Positions 8,183 through 15,694 of a DNA stretch of 33,953 bases are shown piece by piece. Below the pieces are notes generated by a model. The model did not search any database, was not told the origin of the DNA, and worked only from the letters and a program-made list of their open reading frames with translations. The DNA lies in assembly GCA_002327905.1 (NCBI GenBank), contig DCUY01000008.1:1-33953 (forward strand), written 5' to 3'. The DNA is from Caldifarciminota bacterium UBA2202. GTDB lineage: Bacteria > Hydrothermota > 32-111. The position numbers and the translations under genes are program-made. The number at the start of each line of letters is the position of its first letter. Positions within the stretch are counted from its first letter, which is position 1.

Positions 8183-9628
8183 GTGGCGAATATATTGCTT
8201 GCAGACAGATTTGTAAACATAGATTATATTTATGATGGCGTATCAGGAGATCAAAGAGTGAATTCTCCCAAATGTGTTGACGTTAATAATAATGGAATAG
8301 TTGATTTAATTTTAAGTTACTCTGATTTTGATTCAACATCAATCAGGTTTTATGAATTTGATGGAGATTCTTTTGTAATGATGCATCAGTTTAAGGATAC
8401 TGGCACGCTGGCATTAAATGGCATCGGTGATTTTGATACAGACGGGCTTTATGAAATGCTAATATATTTCACATCTCATAAAGCTATAGCTACATTAGAG
8501 CAACCAGATTCATTTTCATATCCGAATGGGATTACTTGGATGTCAGACACAATATGGCAATGTGCAGTATTTCTCGGATCAAGCAACAAATTTAAAAGTG
8601 ATTCAACTGACATCATATATGGCAATGGAAATCCATTCATTAGTACACCTGCGTTATTCAAGGGGTGGTATTATATGACTTGCACTGGGGACGATCAGTA
8701 TGAACTCCTCAATACATATGTTCCAGACACCGTAGGACCAAATGCAATGGATGTGGGGGATATTGACAATGACGGGGCTTGTGATGTGATGATAGTGATG
8801 CATGGGAATCTGCTTGATTTTGAAGCACAGGACACATTGGCTGACTCTTTTGCCATAAAATGGAGGTGGTCAACACAAGATAATCTTGCAGCTGCACCTT
8901 ATGGTCTTTTAATATACCCAGATATAGACCAAGATAGTAAACAAGAGATAGGTTTCTATAATCTTAAGCATGTAACATCTTCTGAACATTATTACGGTTA
9001 TTATCTTGTCGAGGACACAACGGGAACAGGGAAGATGAAAATAATTTGGGAGGATTCGATACTTGTTGGATATGATAATATGTTTGTTTTCAGCAGTAAT
9101 ATAACATACGGGGATATAGACGGAGACAGTTTGGATGAATTGGTGATATGCGGAGGCAGAACAGTGAGGGCGTATGATGTGCTTGGCAATGACTCAATAG
9201 TTGCGATATGGGAGTGGACATGCCCGACGTATGATTTGATATCAAGTCATGTAACATGCCATGATTTTAACTTAAACGGATATGATGAAATTATCTTTTC
9301 TGGCACAGGCGATGACTTCTTTGAATACGGCACATACATATTTGAGGACTCGACAGCAGTGAACGGAATACAAGAACGCCGTGAGCCATGTGCCGTGAGC
9401 CATGAGCTAAAAATGCAAATGCAGAGCCAATACATAATATGGAATACAACAGATAAAGGGATATTGACAATTTATGACATATCGGGCAGAGAAGTGATAA
9501 AAGAGGAATCGAAGAAGCCAGGCGAACACAAGACCGACATCAGACACTTGAAGAATGGCATATACTTTATACAACTTAAGACAAGAAAAAATATACAGAC
9601 ACAAAAGATGGTTAGAATAAACTCGTGA
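8183..9628 (+). CDS. Secreted FG-GAP/VCBS beta-propeller protein with type IX-type sorting domain
   Basis: At least six FG-GAP-like repeats carry calcium-type acidic loops: DVNNNGIVDLIL, GDFDTDGLYEML, GDIDNDGACDVM, PDIDQDSKQEIG, GDIDGDSLDELV and HDFNLNGYDEII. Together they form a propeller over residues about 10-390. The C-terminus (YDISGREVI, LKNGIYFIQLKT, ending MVRINS) is a sorting domain like that of the gene upstream. The start is a problem. GTG 8183 gives only VANILLADRF, but the same frame upstream to 8150 encodes a full signal peptide (KTVWIILCLLVANILLA) with no ATG, GTG or TTG in front of it. Inserting one G after 8152 would create ATGAAAACA in frame, so a one-base deletion or an assembly error is likely. 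A 14-bp tandem repeat lies in the linker. Confidence 0.75.
   Translation: MANILLADRFVNIDYIYDGVSGDQRVNSPKCVDVNNNGIVDLILSYSDFDSTSIRFYEFDGDSFVMMHQFKDTGTLALNGIGDFDTDGLYEMLIYFTSHKAIATLEQPDSFSYPNGITWMSDTIWQCAVFLGSSNKFKSDSTDIIYGNGNPFISTPALFKGWYYMTCTGDDQYELLNTYVPDTVGPNAMDVGDIDNDGACDVMIVMHGNLLDFEAQDTLADSFAIKWRWSTQDNLAAAPYGLLIYPDIDQDSKQEIGFYNLKHVTSSEHYYGYYLVEDTTGTGKMKIIWEDSILVGYDNMFVFSSNITYGDIDGDSLDELVICGGRTVRAYDVLGNDSIVAIWEWTCPTYDLISSHVTCHDFNLNGYDEIIFSGTGDDFFEYGTYIFEDSTAVNGIQERREPCAVSHELKMQMQSQYIIWNTTDKGILTIYDISGREVIKEESKKPGEHKTDIRHLKNGIYFIQLKTRKNIQTQKMVRINS
9378..9404 (+). repeat. Short tandem repeat inside the propeller-to-sorting-domain linker
   Basis: GCCGTGAGCCATG occurs at 9378-9390 and again at 9392-9404, period 14, in an otherwise AT-rich gene. 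It is translated as the linker RREPCAVSHEL between the propeller and the sorting domain. The higher GC and its position in a disordered linker suggest insertion of a short mobile palindromic-type repeat rather than original coding sequence. Confidence 0.5.
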
Positions 9629-9727
9629 GCTGAAGAGATTGTAAGATATTTCAAAACTTTCAGGTTAGAATGTTTCACAAGGTATCTTAAACCTATCATC
9701 CTATCTGCATCTTTCTCCTATTTTGAC

Positions 9728-9756
9728 TTGACATAAATGCTTATATATGTTATTTT
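9728..9756 (+). promoter_or_regulatory. Candidate promoter of the COG2403-arcC-ndk-ackA operon
   Basis: TTGACA (9728-9733), a 17-bp spacer and TATTTT (9751-9756) lie in the 188-bp gap before the operon and predict a leader of about 55 nt. An overlapping TTGACT (9723-9728) with TATGTT (9746-9751) is an alternative. The rest of the gap shows nothing else. Confidence 0.5.
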
Positions 9757-9816
9757 TATCCTTTCTTAATGTCTTTATATTAAATTAAAAGTATTATGAA
9801 ATACAGGAGGTTTTTA

Positions 9817-11148
9817 ATGAAAAAGAGAGTTTTGATTCTCGGAGCAGCCGGAAGAGATTTCCACAACTTCAATGTTTATTTCAGGGATAATGCAGATTAC
9901 GAAGTGGTGGGATTCACAGCAACCCAGATTCCAGACATAGACGGAAGAATGTATCCTGCATCACTCGCAGGCAAGCTCTATAAAAAGGGCATATACATAT
10001 ATGATGAGAAGGATATGCAGTCAATCATAAAGAAAGAAAAGGTTGATTTCGTGGTATTTTCATATTCTGATGTTCAGAATCAGTATGTAATGACAAAAGC
10101 GGCTGAGGCAATGAAAGCAGGAGCAAGTTTTATGCTTTTAGGTCCAGAGCAGACTTATGTAAAATCAACAAAACCTGTCATTGCAATAGTCGCTGTTAGA
10201 ACAGGGTCAGGCAAGTCGCAGACTACAAGAGCGGTCTCGACTATATTAAGAGAGAAGGGATTCAAGCTTGTCGCAATAAGGCATCCGATGCCATACGGAG
10301 ATTTGGAGAAACAGAAGGTGCAGAGATTCGCAACAATAGCTGATCTTAAGAAGAACAAATGCACAATAGAAGAGATGGAAGAGTATGAGCCGCACATAAT
10401 GAACGGCACAGTAGTCTATGCGGGAGTTGATTATGAAGCAATAATCAGACAGGCAGAGAAAGAGGCAGACATAATTTTGTGGGATGGAGGAAACAATGAT
10501 TTCCCATTCTACAAACCAGACCTCACAATCACTGTTGCAGATCCTCACAGACCTTCACATGAGCTCACATACTTCCCGGGAAATGTAAATATCAGAATAG
10601 CTGATGTGATAGTGATAAATAAAATCGACTCGGCAACACCGGAAAATATTGAAACTGTGAGAAGAAATATCGCAATGGTAAATCCTAATGCAACAGTAAT
10701 AGATGCGGCATCGCCGGTCTCTGTTGACAAGCCGGAGCTTATAAAAGGAAAGAGAGTCGCAGTTGTGGAAGACGGTCCGACTCTCACTCACGGAGAGATG
10801 AAATACGGAGCAGGAGTTGTCGCCGCAAAGAGATTCGGCGCAAAGGAGATTGTTGACCCGCGTCCTTACGCAGTCGGAGAGATAAAGGCGACTTACGAAA
10901 AATATACCGGAGCAGGAGCAATTCTTCCTGCAATGGGATACTCTGATAAACAGATTGCTGATTTGGAAAAGACAATAAACAAGATTCCTTGCGACACAAT
11001 AGTGATTGCAACACCGATAAATCTTGCGCGTCTTGTTAAGATAAACAAACCGACAGTTACAGTCGGATATGACCTTCAGGAAATCGGCCGTCCCACAGTG
11101 AATGATGTGATAACTGATTTTCTTAAGGCAAAAAAGATTAAGAAATAA
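9817..11148 (+). CDS. COG2403-type P-loop protein (predicted GTPase / cyclic 2,3-diphosphoglycerate synthetase-like)
   Basis: The start is ATG 9817, since AGGAGG at 9805-9810 lies 6 nt before it; ATG 9796 would put that site inside the gene. The 443-residue protein begins with a Rossmann-like strand-glycine turn (RVLILGAAGRD, 4-14). It then has a P-loop (VRTGSGKSQ, residues 127-135), an acidic Walker B-like segment (LWDGGNND, 221-228) and a GTPase-type NKID (268-271). This order matches the COG2403 family, to which archaeal cyclic 2,3-diphosphoglycerate synthetase is also related. The reaction in bacteria is not established. It abuts the carbamate kinase gene with no gap (TAA then ATG), a pairing I recall from other genomes, so a role near carbamoyl phosphate or another acyl-phosphate is a reasonable inference only. 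Confidence 0.8.
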   Translation: MKKRVLILGAAGRDFHNFNVYFRDNADYEVVGFTATQIPDIDGRMYPASLAGKLYKKGIYIYDEKDMQSIIKKEKVDFVVFSYSDVQNQYVMTKAAEAMKAGASFMLLGPEQTYVKSTKPVIAIVAVRTGSGKSQTTRAVSTILREKGFKLVAIRHPMPYGDLEKQKVQRFATIADLKKNKCTIEEMEEYEPHIMNGTVVYAGVDYEAIIRQAEKEADIILWDGGNNDFPFYKPDLTITVADPHRPSHELTYFPGNVNIRIADVIVINKIDSATPENIETVRRNIAMVNPNATVIDAASPVSVDKPELIKGKRVAVVEDGPTLTHGEMKYGAGVVAAKRFGAKEIVDPRPYAVGEIKATYEKYTGAGAILPAMGYSDKQIADLEKTINKIPCDTIVIATPINLARLVKINKPTVTVGYDLQEIGRPTVNDVITDFLKAKKIKK

Positions 11149-12090
11149 ATGGCAAAGATTGCAGTAATTGCCCTCGGAGGCAATGCCCTGATTCAGGATG
11201 GGCAGAAGGGAACGATTGCTGAGCAGTTTGCTAATACCCGTATGTCATTGGACGGAGCAGTAGAACTGCTCCGTTCAGGCTGTTCGGTAGTTCTCACTCA
11301 TGGGAACGGACCGCAGGCTGGTTTTGAAATGATTAAAAATGAGAATTCCGAAAAGGAGACTCCTCCGCTTCCTCTCGGAGTAATAGACGCAGAAACTCAG
11401 GGTTCAATCGGGTACATGATAGCTCAGTCTCTTATGAATCGTTTGAAAAAAGAAAATATTGACAGAAAAGTCGCGGTAGTTATTACTCAGGTGATGGTGG
11501 ATGAAAATGATCCGTCAATAAAGAATCCCACAAAATTCGTAGGAAAATTTTATAAAGAAAACGAAGTTGATACTCTTTTAAAGAAAGGATGGGCTGTCAA
11601 GCATGATGTGGGAAGAGGCTACAGAAGAGTTGTTCCTTCACCGGAGCCCATAGCAATTGTTGAAAAGGACGCAATAGTCTCTCTTCTTGAAAAGGGCTAT
11701 GTTGTCATTGCAGTGGGCGGAGGCGGAATTCCGGTATATTATGATTCAAAAGGCAACCTTGAAGGCCTTGATGCAGTCATAGACAAAGACAAAGCATCCG
11801 CTCTGCTTGCAGAAGAGATAGGAGCTGATGAATTCTACATAATGACTGCAGTAAAGAAAGTGTGTGTAAATTACAGAAAGGCAAATGAGCAGGAGCTTGA
11901 TGAACTCACTTTGAATGAGGCGAGGAAGCTCTTTCTTGAAGGGCAGTTTCCAGCGGGTTCAATGGGACCTAAAATCGAGGCGATGCTCAGATTCGTTGAG
12001 AATACAGGCAGAAAAGCTATCATCGGTTCAGTCGAACTCGGACATGATGTTGTAAAAGGAGATTCCGGAACACTGATCAAAAGGGAGTAA
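11149..12090 (+). CDS. arcC: Carbamate kinase
   Basis: Makes ATP and carbamate from ADP and carbamoyl phosphate in the cytoplasm; the reverse also occurs. At 313 residues it is the normal length. Amino-acid kinase motifs are all present: ALGGNALIQDGQ at the N-terminus, THGNGPQAG, the lid region with VGKFYKENEV, HDVGRGYRRVVPSPEP, the phosphate loop AVGGGGIPV, IDKDKASALLAEEIGAD and GSMGPKIEAM near the C-terminus. It begins directly at the stop of the COG2403 gene and ends 1 nt before ndk. No arginine deiminase or ornithine carbamoyltransferase lies nearby, so the source of carbamoyl phosphate is not shown here. Confidence 0.96.
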   Translation: MAKIAVIALGGNALIQDGQKGTIAEQFANTRMSLDGAVELLRSGCSVVLTHGNGPQAGFEMIKNENSEKETPPLPLGVIDAETQGSIGYMIAQSLMNRLKKENIDRKVAVVITQVMVDENDPSIKNPTKFVGKFYKENEVDTLLKKGWAVKHDVGRGYRRVVPSPEPIAIVEKDAIVSLLEKGYVVIAVGGGGIPVYYDSKGNLEGLDAVIDKDKASALLAEEIGADEFYIMTAVKKVCVNYRKANEQELDELTLNEARKLFLEGQFPAGSMGPKIEAMLRFVENTGRKAIIGSVELGHDVVKGDSGTLIKRE

Positions 12091-12091
12091 A

Positions 12092-12499
12092 ATGGAACGC
12101 ACCCTGATGCTGATTAAACCGGATGCCGTAAAAAGGCATTTGATAGGTTCTATATTGTCAATAGTGGAGAGAGAGGGGTTTCGAATAGTAAATCTGAAGA
12201 TGGAAAAGATGTCCAAGAAGAAGGCAAAATTATTCTATGCTGTCCACAAAGAGAAGGATTTTTTTAGTCTGCTTGTAGAATATATGACATCCGGAATAAC
12301 TGTTGGAGTCATACTCGAGAGAGAGAATGGAGTGCATCATCTGAGGGAGATTGTGGGAGATACTGACCCTGTGAAGGCAAAGAAGAATACAATAAGGCGT
12401 AAGTACGGAGAGACATACAGAAGAAATTCAGTACACGCATCTGATTCAAAAAAATCATATATTTACGAATCAAAAGTTTTTTTCAAGGAGCACAAATGA
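12092..12499 (+). CDS. ndk: Nucleoside diphosphate kinase
   Basis: Transfers the gamma phosphate of ATP to NDPs through a phosphohistidine. The 135 residues begin with the family opening ERTLMLIKPDAVKR. They contain YMTSGITVGVIL, the nucleotide-binding IRRKYGETYRRNSVHASDS and the catalytic His115 in NSVHASD. The residue after the catalytic His is Ala where Gly (HGSDS) is more common. A GGGAG ribosome site lies just before ATG, at the end of arcC. The 3' end overlaps the next gene by 4 nt. It shares an operon with two other small-phosphate kinases (carbamate and acetate), consistent with nucleotide recharging. Confidence 0.94.
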   Translation: MERTLMLIKPDAVKRHLIGSILSIVEREGFRIVNLKMEKMSKKKAKLFYAVHKEKDFFSLLVEYMTSGITVGVILERENGVHHLREIVGDTDPVKAKKNTIRRKYGETYRRNSVHASDSKKSYIYESKVFFKEHK

Positions 12500-13350
12500 A
12501 AGTCACAAGAATAGGTTTTTACGGAATAAGGAACATAGGAGCAGGGCTTGTGCAGACAGTTGTTAACAAAGGGCTTTCCGCAGTAGTCTTTGAGAACAAT
12601 TCCGATATCTATCACAGCGCACTCAGCATTATTGAGAAAAATGTGGACTCAGAGATTGAACACTGGGGTCTCACATCAAAGGACAAAAAAGTTATGTTTT
12701 CCAAAATCGAGCACATTGACAAATTTTCCGACTTTGCCAAATATGATATTGATATAATTGTTGAGAGTGTCGAAGAGGAGCTGTCAAAGAAGATAGAGGT
12801 GGCTACGAGAATAATGAGTGAATTGAATATGAATATACCGATAATTCTCACATCTCAGACAAACATGCTGAAGTCGATTGTGGATGATATGGAAGGGGCA
12901 AAGAGGACAGTGAACATACATCCTGTGCCTTCAGTGCCGATTTATAAGATAGTCGAACTTACGCGCTCTTTGAATACGAGCGAAGCCACAATGGAGATAG
13001 TGAGGTACTTTTTCGAGAAGCTCGATATAAAACCTGTTGAAATTGAAGACGGATGCGGAATCGTGGGTCCGAGGATTCTCATATCCACTGTTCTTGAAGC
13101 ATGCGACATGATGAGAGATTCAAACATTCAGCCGTCGGATTTTGATTTGATTATGAAGAGAGGCTTGAAGATGTACAAGGGGCCTTTAACAATGGCAGAT
13201 GAAATAGGCCTTGATAACATAAAAATATGGATAGAGGAGCTCTCCAAAAAAGATTCGTCTGTCTATAAGGTGCCCCAGATAATAATTGATCTCATAGGAA
13301 AAGGACATACGGGAATAAAGGCCGGAAAAGGATTCTTAAAATACAAATAG
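12496..13350 (+). CDS. 3-hydroxyacyl-CoA dehydrogenase family protein, active site degenerate
   Basis: 284 residues with the two-domain layout of 3-hydroxybutyryl/hydroxyacyl-CoA dehydrogenases: N-terminal NAD-binding Rossmann domain, then an all-helical domain ending AGKGFLKYK. The catalytic His (H142 in NIHPVP) and its Glu partner (E154 in KIVEL) are kept at the normal 12-residue spacing. Other key positions differ: the dinucleotide loop is GIRNIG (R12 replaces the second Gly), the substrate Ser of the SNTSS-type motif is N123, the Asn of HFFNPVP is P145, and the Asn of the GFIVNR motif is P192. Activity as a normal dehydrogenase is therefore doubtful. AAGGAG precedes its start, which overlaps ndk by 4 nt. 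No thiolase, crotonase or other beta-oxidation gene lies nearby. Confidence 0.85.
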   Translation: MKVTRIGFYGIRNIGAGLVQTVVNKGLSAVVFENNSDIYHSALSIIEKNVDSEIEHWGLTSKDKKVMFSKIEHIDKFSDFAKYDIDIIVESVEEELSKKIEVATRIMSELNMNIPIILTSQTNMLKSIVDDMEGAKRTVNIHPVPSVPIYKIVELTRSLNTSEATMEIVRYFFEKLDIKPVEIEDGCGIVGPRILISTVLEACDMMRDSNIQPSDFDLIMKRGLKMYKGPLTMADEIGLDNIKIWIEELSKKDSSVYKVPQIIIDLIGKGHTGIKAGKGFLKYK

Positions 13351-13359
13351 GCGGAAAAA

Positions 13360-14568
13360 ATGAAAATATTGGTTTTGAATTCAGGAAGTTCTTCATTAAA
13401 ATATCAGGTGATAGACACTTCAAAAGGCGAAGCTCTTATGAGAGGCATTGTTGACAGAATAGGTATGGCGAACTCTCTCTTAAAGCAGAAAAGATTTGAC
13501 AATGATGTTGTTGAAGTGGAAGATGACATAATAAGCCATTCAGTAGCCATTGAAAAAGTCCTTGATTTGATAATTGACAAACAGCACGGCGTTTTAATGA
13601 AGATAAATGAAATAGACGCGGTGGGGCACAGAGTTGTGCACGGAGGAGAAAAATTTTCAAGGTCTGTTCTCATTAATGACAAAGTCATAAGGGCAATAGA
13701 GGAATACTCTGAAATTGCGCCTCTGCACAATCCTTATAATTTGAGAGGAATAAATGCCGCCATAAGAGCTCTTCCGAAAGTGCCTCAGGTTGCTGTCTTT
13801 GACACTGCATTCCATTCATCTCTTCCCGAAGAGGCATTCATGTTCCCAATACCTTATGTATTTTATGAAAAATACAAGATAAGAAGATACGGATTTCACG
13901 GAACAAGCCACTATTATGTTTCAAAAAGAGCGGCTGAAATTCTCGGCAGGGACATAAATAATTTTTCTGTCATAACATGCCATCTCGGGAACGGAGCATC
14001 AATAACAGCAGTGAAGAACGGAAAATCAATAGAGACCTCTCTCGGTTTTTCGACTATTGCAGGACTTATGATGGGCACAAGGTGCGGAGATTTTGACCCT
14101 GCGGTCATATTAAATATAATGGAGAAGGAAGACCTCACGATAGAACAGGCAGTCTCGCTTCTCACAAAACATTCAGGACTCTTGGGAGTAAGCGGAGTCT
14201 CTTCAGACATGAGAGAGGTTCAGAATGCGGCGAAGAACGGCAATAAGAGAGCTCAACTCGCGCTGAAAATGTTCTCATACATTATTAAAAAATATATAGG
14301 CTCATACTCAGCAGTTCTCGGAGGAGCTGACGCCATTGTGTTTACTGCGGGTATAGGAGAGAATGTGCCGAATATAAGGGAGTGGTCTGTTGAAAATCTT
14401 GAGTATATGGGAGCAGAGCTTGACAAAGAAAAAAATAACTCCTGCATAGGAAGAGAGATGATTGTTTCAAAAGACGAATCAAAAGTAAAAATTATTGTCG
14501 TGCCGACAAATGAGGAGCTTGTAATTGCCGAGGATGTTGTAAAGGTAATAGAGGAGATTGATGAATAG
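13360..14568 (+). CDS. ackA: Acetate kinase
   Basis: Interconverts acetyl phosphate + ADP and acetate + ATP, the ATP-yielding last step of acetogenic fermentation. The 402 residues are standard length. Family motifs run from the start: ILVLNSGSSSLKYQV, AVGHRVVHGGEKF, VAVFDTAFHSSLP, YRFHGTSH-type (YGFHGTSHYYV), CHLGNGASITAV, MGTRCGDFDPA, VFTAGIGENVP and the C-terminal PTNEELVIAEDV. It lies 9 nt after the dehydrogenase-like gene and overlaps the DUF1858 gene by 8 nt. No phosphotransacetylase gene is in view. With ndk and arcC it makes three phosphotransfer kinases in one operon. Confidence 0.97.
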   Translation: MKILVLNSGSSSLKYQVIDTSKGEALMRGIVDRIGMANSLLKQKRFDNDVVEVEDDIISHSVAIEKVLDLIIDKQHGVLMKINEIDAVGHRVVHGGEKFSRSVLINDKVIRAIEEYSEIAPLHNPYNLRGINAAIRALPKVPQVAVFDTAFHSSLPEEAFMFPIPYVFYEKYKIRRYGFHGTSHYYVSKRAAEILGRDINNFSVITCHLGNGASITAVKNGKSIETSLGFSTIAGLMMGTRCGDFDPAVILNIMEKEDLTIEQAVSLLTKHSGLLGVSGVSSDMREVQNAAKNGNKRAQLALKMFSYIIKKYIGSYSAVLGGADAIVFTAGIGENVPNIREWSVENLEYMGAELDKEKNNSCIGREMIVSKDESKVKIIVVPTNEELVIAEDVVKVIEEIDE

Positions 14569-14773
14569 AGTGTCAGGAGAAATGTTTGTCGAAGAAATAG
14601 TTGAAAAATTTCCCGAGTCTGTGGGCTATCTTATGGAGAAAAATATAATCTGCATAAAATGCGGAGCTCCCGTGTGGGGAACTTTGAATGAATTATTAAA
14701 GAGCAGGGGAGTTGAGGACAAAGAGGAATTTATTGCGAAATTGAACTTTTTTCTCGAGAAGAAGGAGAATTAA
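14561..14773 (+). CDS. DUF1858-type small redox protein (hybrid-cluster-associated CXXC domain)
   Basis: 70 residues from ATG 14561, with GAGGAG at 14551-14556 as its ribosome site inside ackA; TTG 14558 is an alternative. The sequence has the DUF1858 layout: an amphipathic start (FVEEIVEKFPESVGYLMEK), then CIKCGAPVWGTLNELLKSRGV, with the CXXC redox or metal site near residue 30. Family members often accompany hybrid-cluster proteins or anaerobic metabolism, and this one closes an operon with acetate kinase. Its last 44 bp overlap the convergent NapH-like gene on the other strand. Confidence 0.85.
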   Translation: MNRVSGEMFVEEIVEKFPESVGYLMEKNIICIKCGAPVWGTLNELLKSRGVEDKEEFIAKLNFFLEKKEN

Positions 14774-15560
14774 GAATAGTTCCTTTGCTGAGAGCATTGA
14801 ACGGACATTTGTTTACGCATTCAAAACATCTTATACAGTCATAATCAGCGGTATTCTCATAAATATTTATATCCATCGGGCATACCGCATTGCATGTTCC
14901 GCATTTTGTGCATTTGCTTTTATCAAGTTTTATCTGAAGCAGGCTTATTTTATTGAAGAGTCCGTATATCGCTCCTATCGGACAAAAGACTACGCAAAAA
15001 AATCTCTTTATGGTTATTGCTCCTGCAAAAAATAAAATAACGAAGAATACTTTCAAATAGAAGTAGAATCCCAATAACTGAATAAGGGATGGATTCATAA
15101 CTATCTGCGCTATTGACGCTTCTATTGTGCCTGCGGGACATACATACTTGCAGAAGAACGGCTGGTGAATGAGGACAGGCATAAGAAGAGTGAGAGCAAG
15201 AAATATGAATTTTGTCAGACGAAAGACTCTCTTTATTCTCAATTTTTTTGTTTTGATTTTGAAGAGATATTCCTGCAGTAATCCGAAAGGACAAAGATTG
15301 CCGCATCCATATCTTCCTATGAATGCTCCTATTATTCCGAAAAACCCGAAAATGAAATATGGTATTCTCATCATCTTCAATGTCTGCTGAGCCGCTCCTA
15401 TGGGACAGCTTCCCCATGCGAGAGGGCATGAATAGCAGTTGAGTATAGGCACGCAGACGGATTTCAATTTACCCTGATATAAAGTGATTCCTTCCTTAGG
15501 ATTGAGAAACAAAAAAGAATTCATAATGAAAGCGGAGACAAACTGTATTATTCTTCTCAT
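14730..15560 (-). CDS. NapH-like polytopic membrane protein with two [4Fe-4S] clusters
   Basis: 276 residues with four or five membrane segments (for example about 68-82, 115-131, 160-182). CP-rich motifs are typical of the NapH/YccM group: CYSCPLAWGSCPIGA (42-56), CGNLCPFG (86-93), CKYVCPAG (137-144) and VVFCPIGA (190-197). A ferredoxin tail follows with two CX2CX2CX3CP sets: C217/220/223/227 and C242/245/248/252. Such proteins pass electrons between the membrane and periplasmic or cytoplasmic redox partners; the partner here is unknown. Its ATG overlaps the stop of the 45-residue CXXC peptide gene (ATGA), so translation is coupled. The C-terminus is a short polar tail with no further motif. 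Confidence 0.9.
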   Translation of the reverse strand: MRRIIQFVSAFIMNSFLFLNPKEGITLYQGKLKSVCVPILNCYSCPLAWGSCPIGAAQQTLKMMRIPYFIFGFFGIIGAFIGRYGCGNLCPFGLLQEYLFKIKTKKLRIKRVFRLTKFIFLALTLLMPVLIHQPFFCKYVCPAGTIEASIAQIVMNPSLIQLLGFYFYLKVFFVILFFAGAITIKRFFCVVFCPIGAIYGLFNKISLLQIKLDKSKCTKCGTCNAVCPMDINIYENTADYDCIRCFECVNKCPFNALSKGTILNSPSSREKSSISQ

Positions 15561-15694
15561 GATATTCCTATGCAGTCAAAACAGATGAATCTGCCAAAAT
15601 TATAAATCAAGGCGAGATTTCCGTTAACAGCCCCCCAGATGATAAGAAGGGAAGATAAAATAAGAATTATGAAAAATATGTGCTTTGCTTTCAT
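15557..15694 (-). CDS. 45-residue membrane peptide with CXXC (CD1871A-like)
   Basis: A short ORF between two genes reads MKAKHIFFIILILSSLL, continues as one hydrophobic helix, and ends RFICFDCIGIS, with C38 and C41 forming CXXC. It starts in an ATGA overlap with the LolA-like gene upstream and ends in an ATGA overlap with the NapH-like gene downstream, so the reading frame fits perfectly between them. Tiny one-helix proteins ending in C-x-x-CIGI are known beside NapH-like proteins in anaerobes (annotated as CD1871A family). Likely role: a membrane-bound thiol or metal partner of the NapH-like protein. Confidence 0.85.
   Translation of the reverse strand: MKAKHIFFIILILSSLLIIWGAVNGNLALIYNFGRFICFDCIGIS

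Noticed and set aside
8090..8200. Programmed frameshift from the giant protein into the propeller gene, with the GC hairpin as stimulator
   Set aside because: It would attach a signal peptide after a sorting domain, which makes no functional sense, and I see no convincing slippery site at the right distance.
9629..9727. Terminator after the FG-GAP protein
   Set aside because: The only pairing seen (AAGATA with TATCTT) is 6 bp around a loop of about 35 nt, too weak to call.
11149..12090. Arginine deiminase pathway
   Set aside because: Only carbamate kinase is present; no arginine deiminase, ornithine carbamoyltransferase or antiporter lies in the window.
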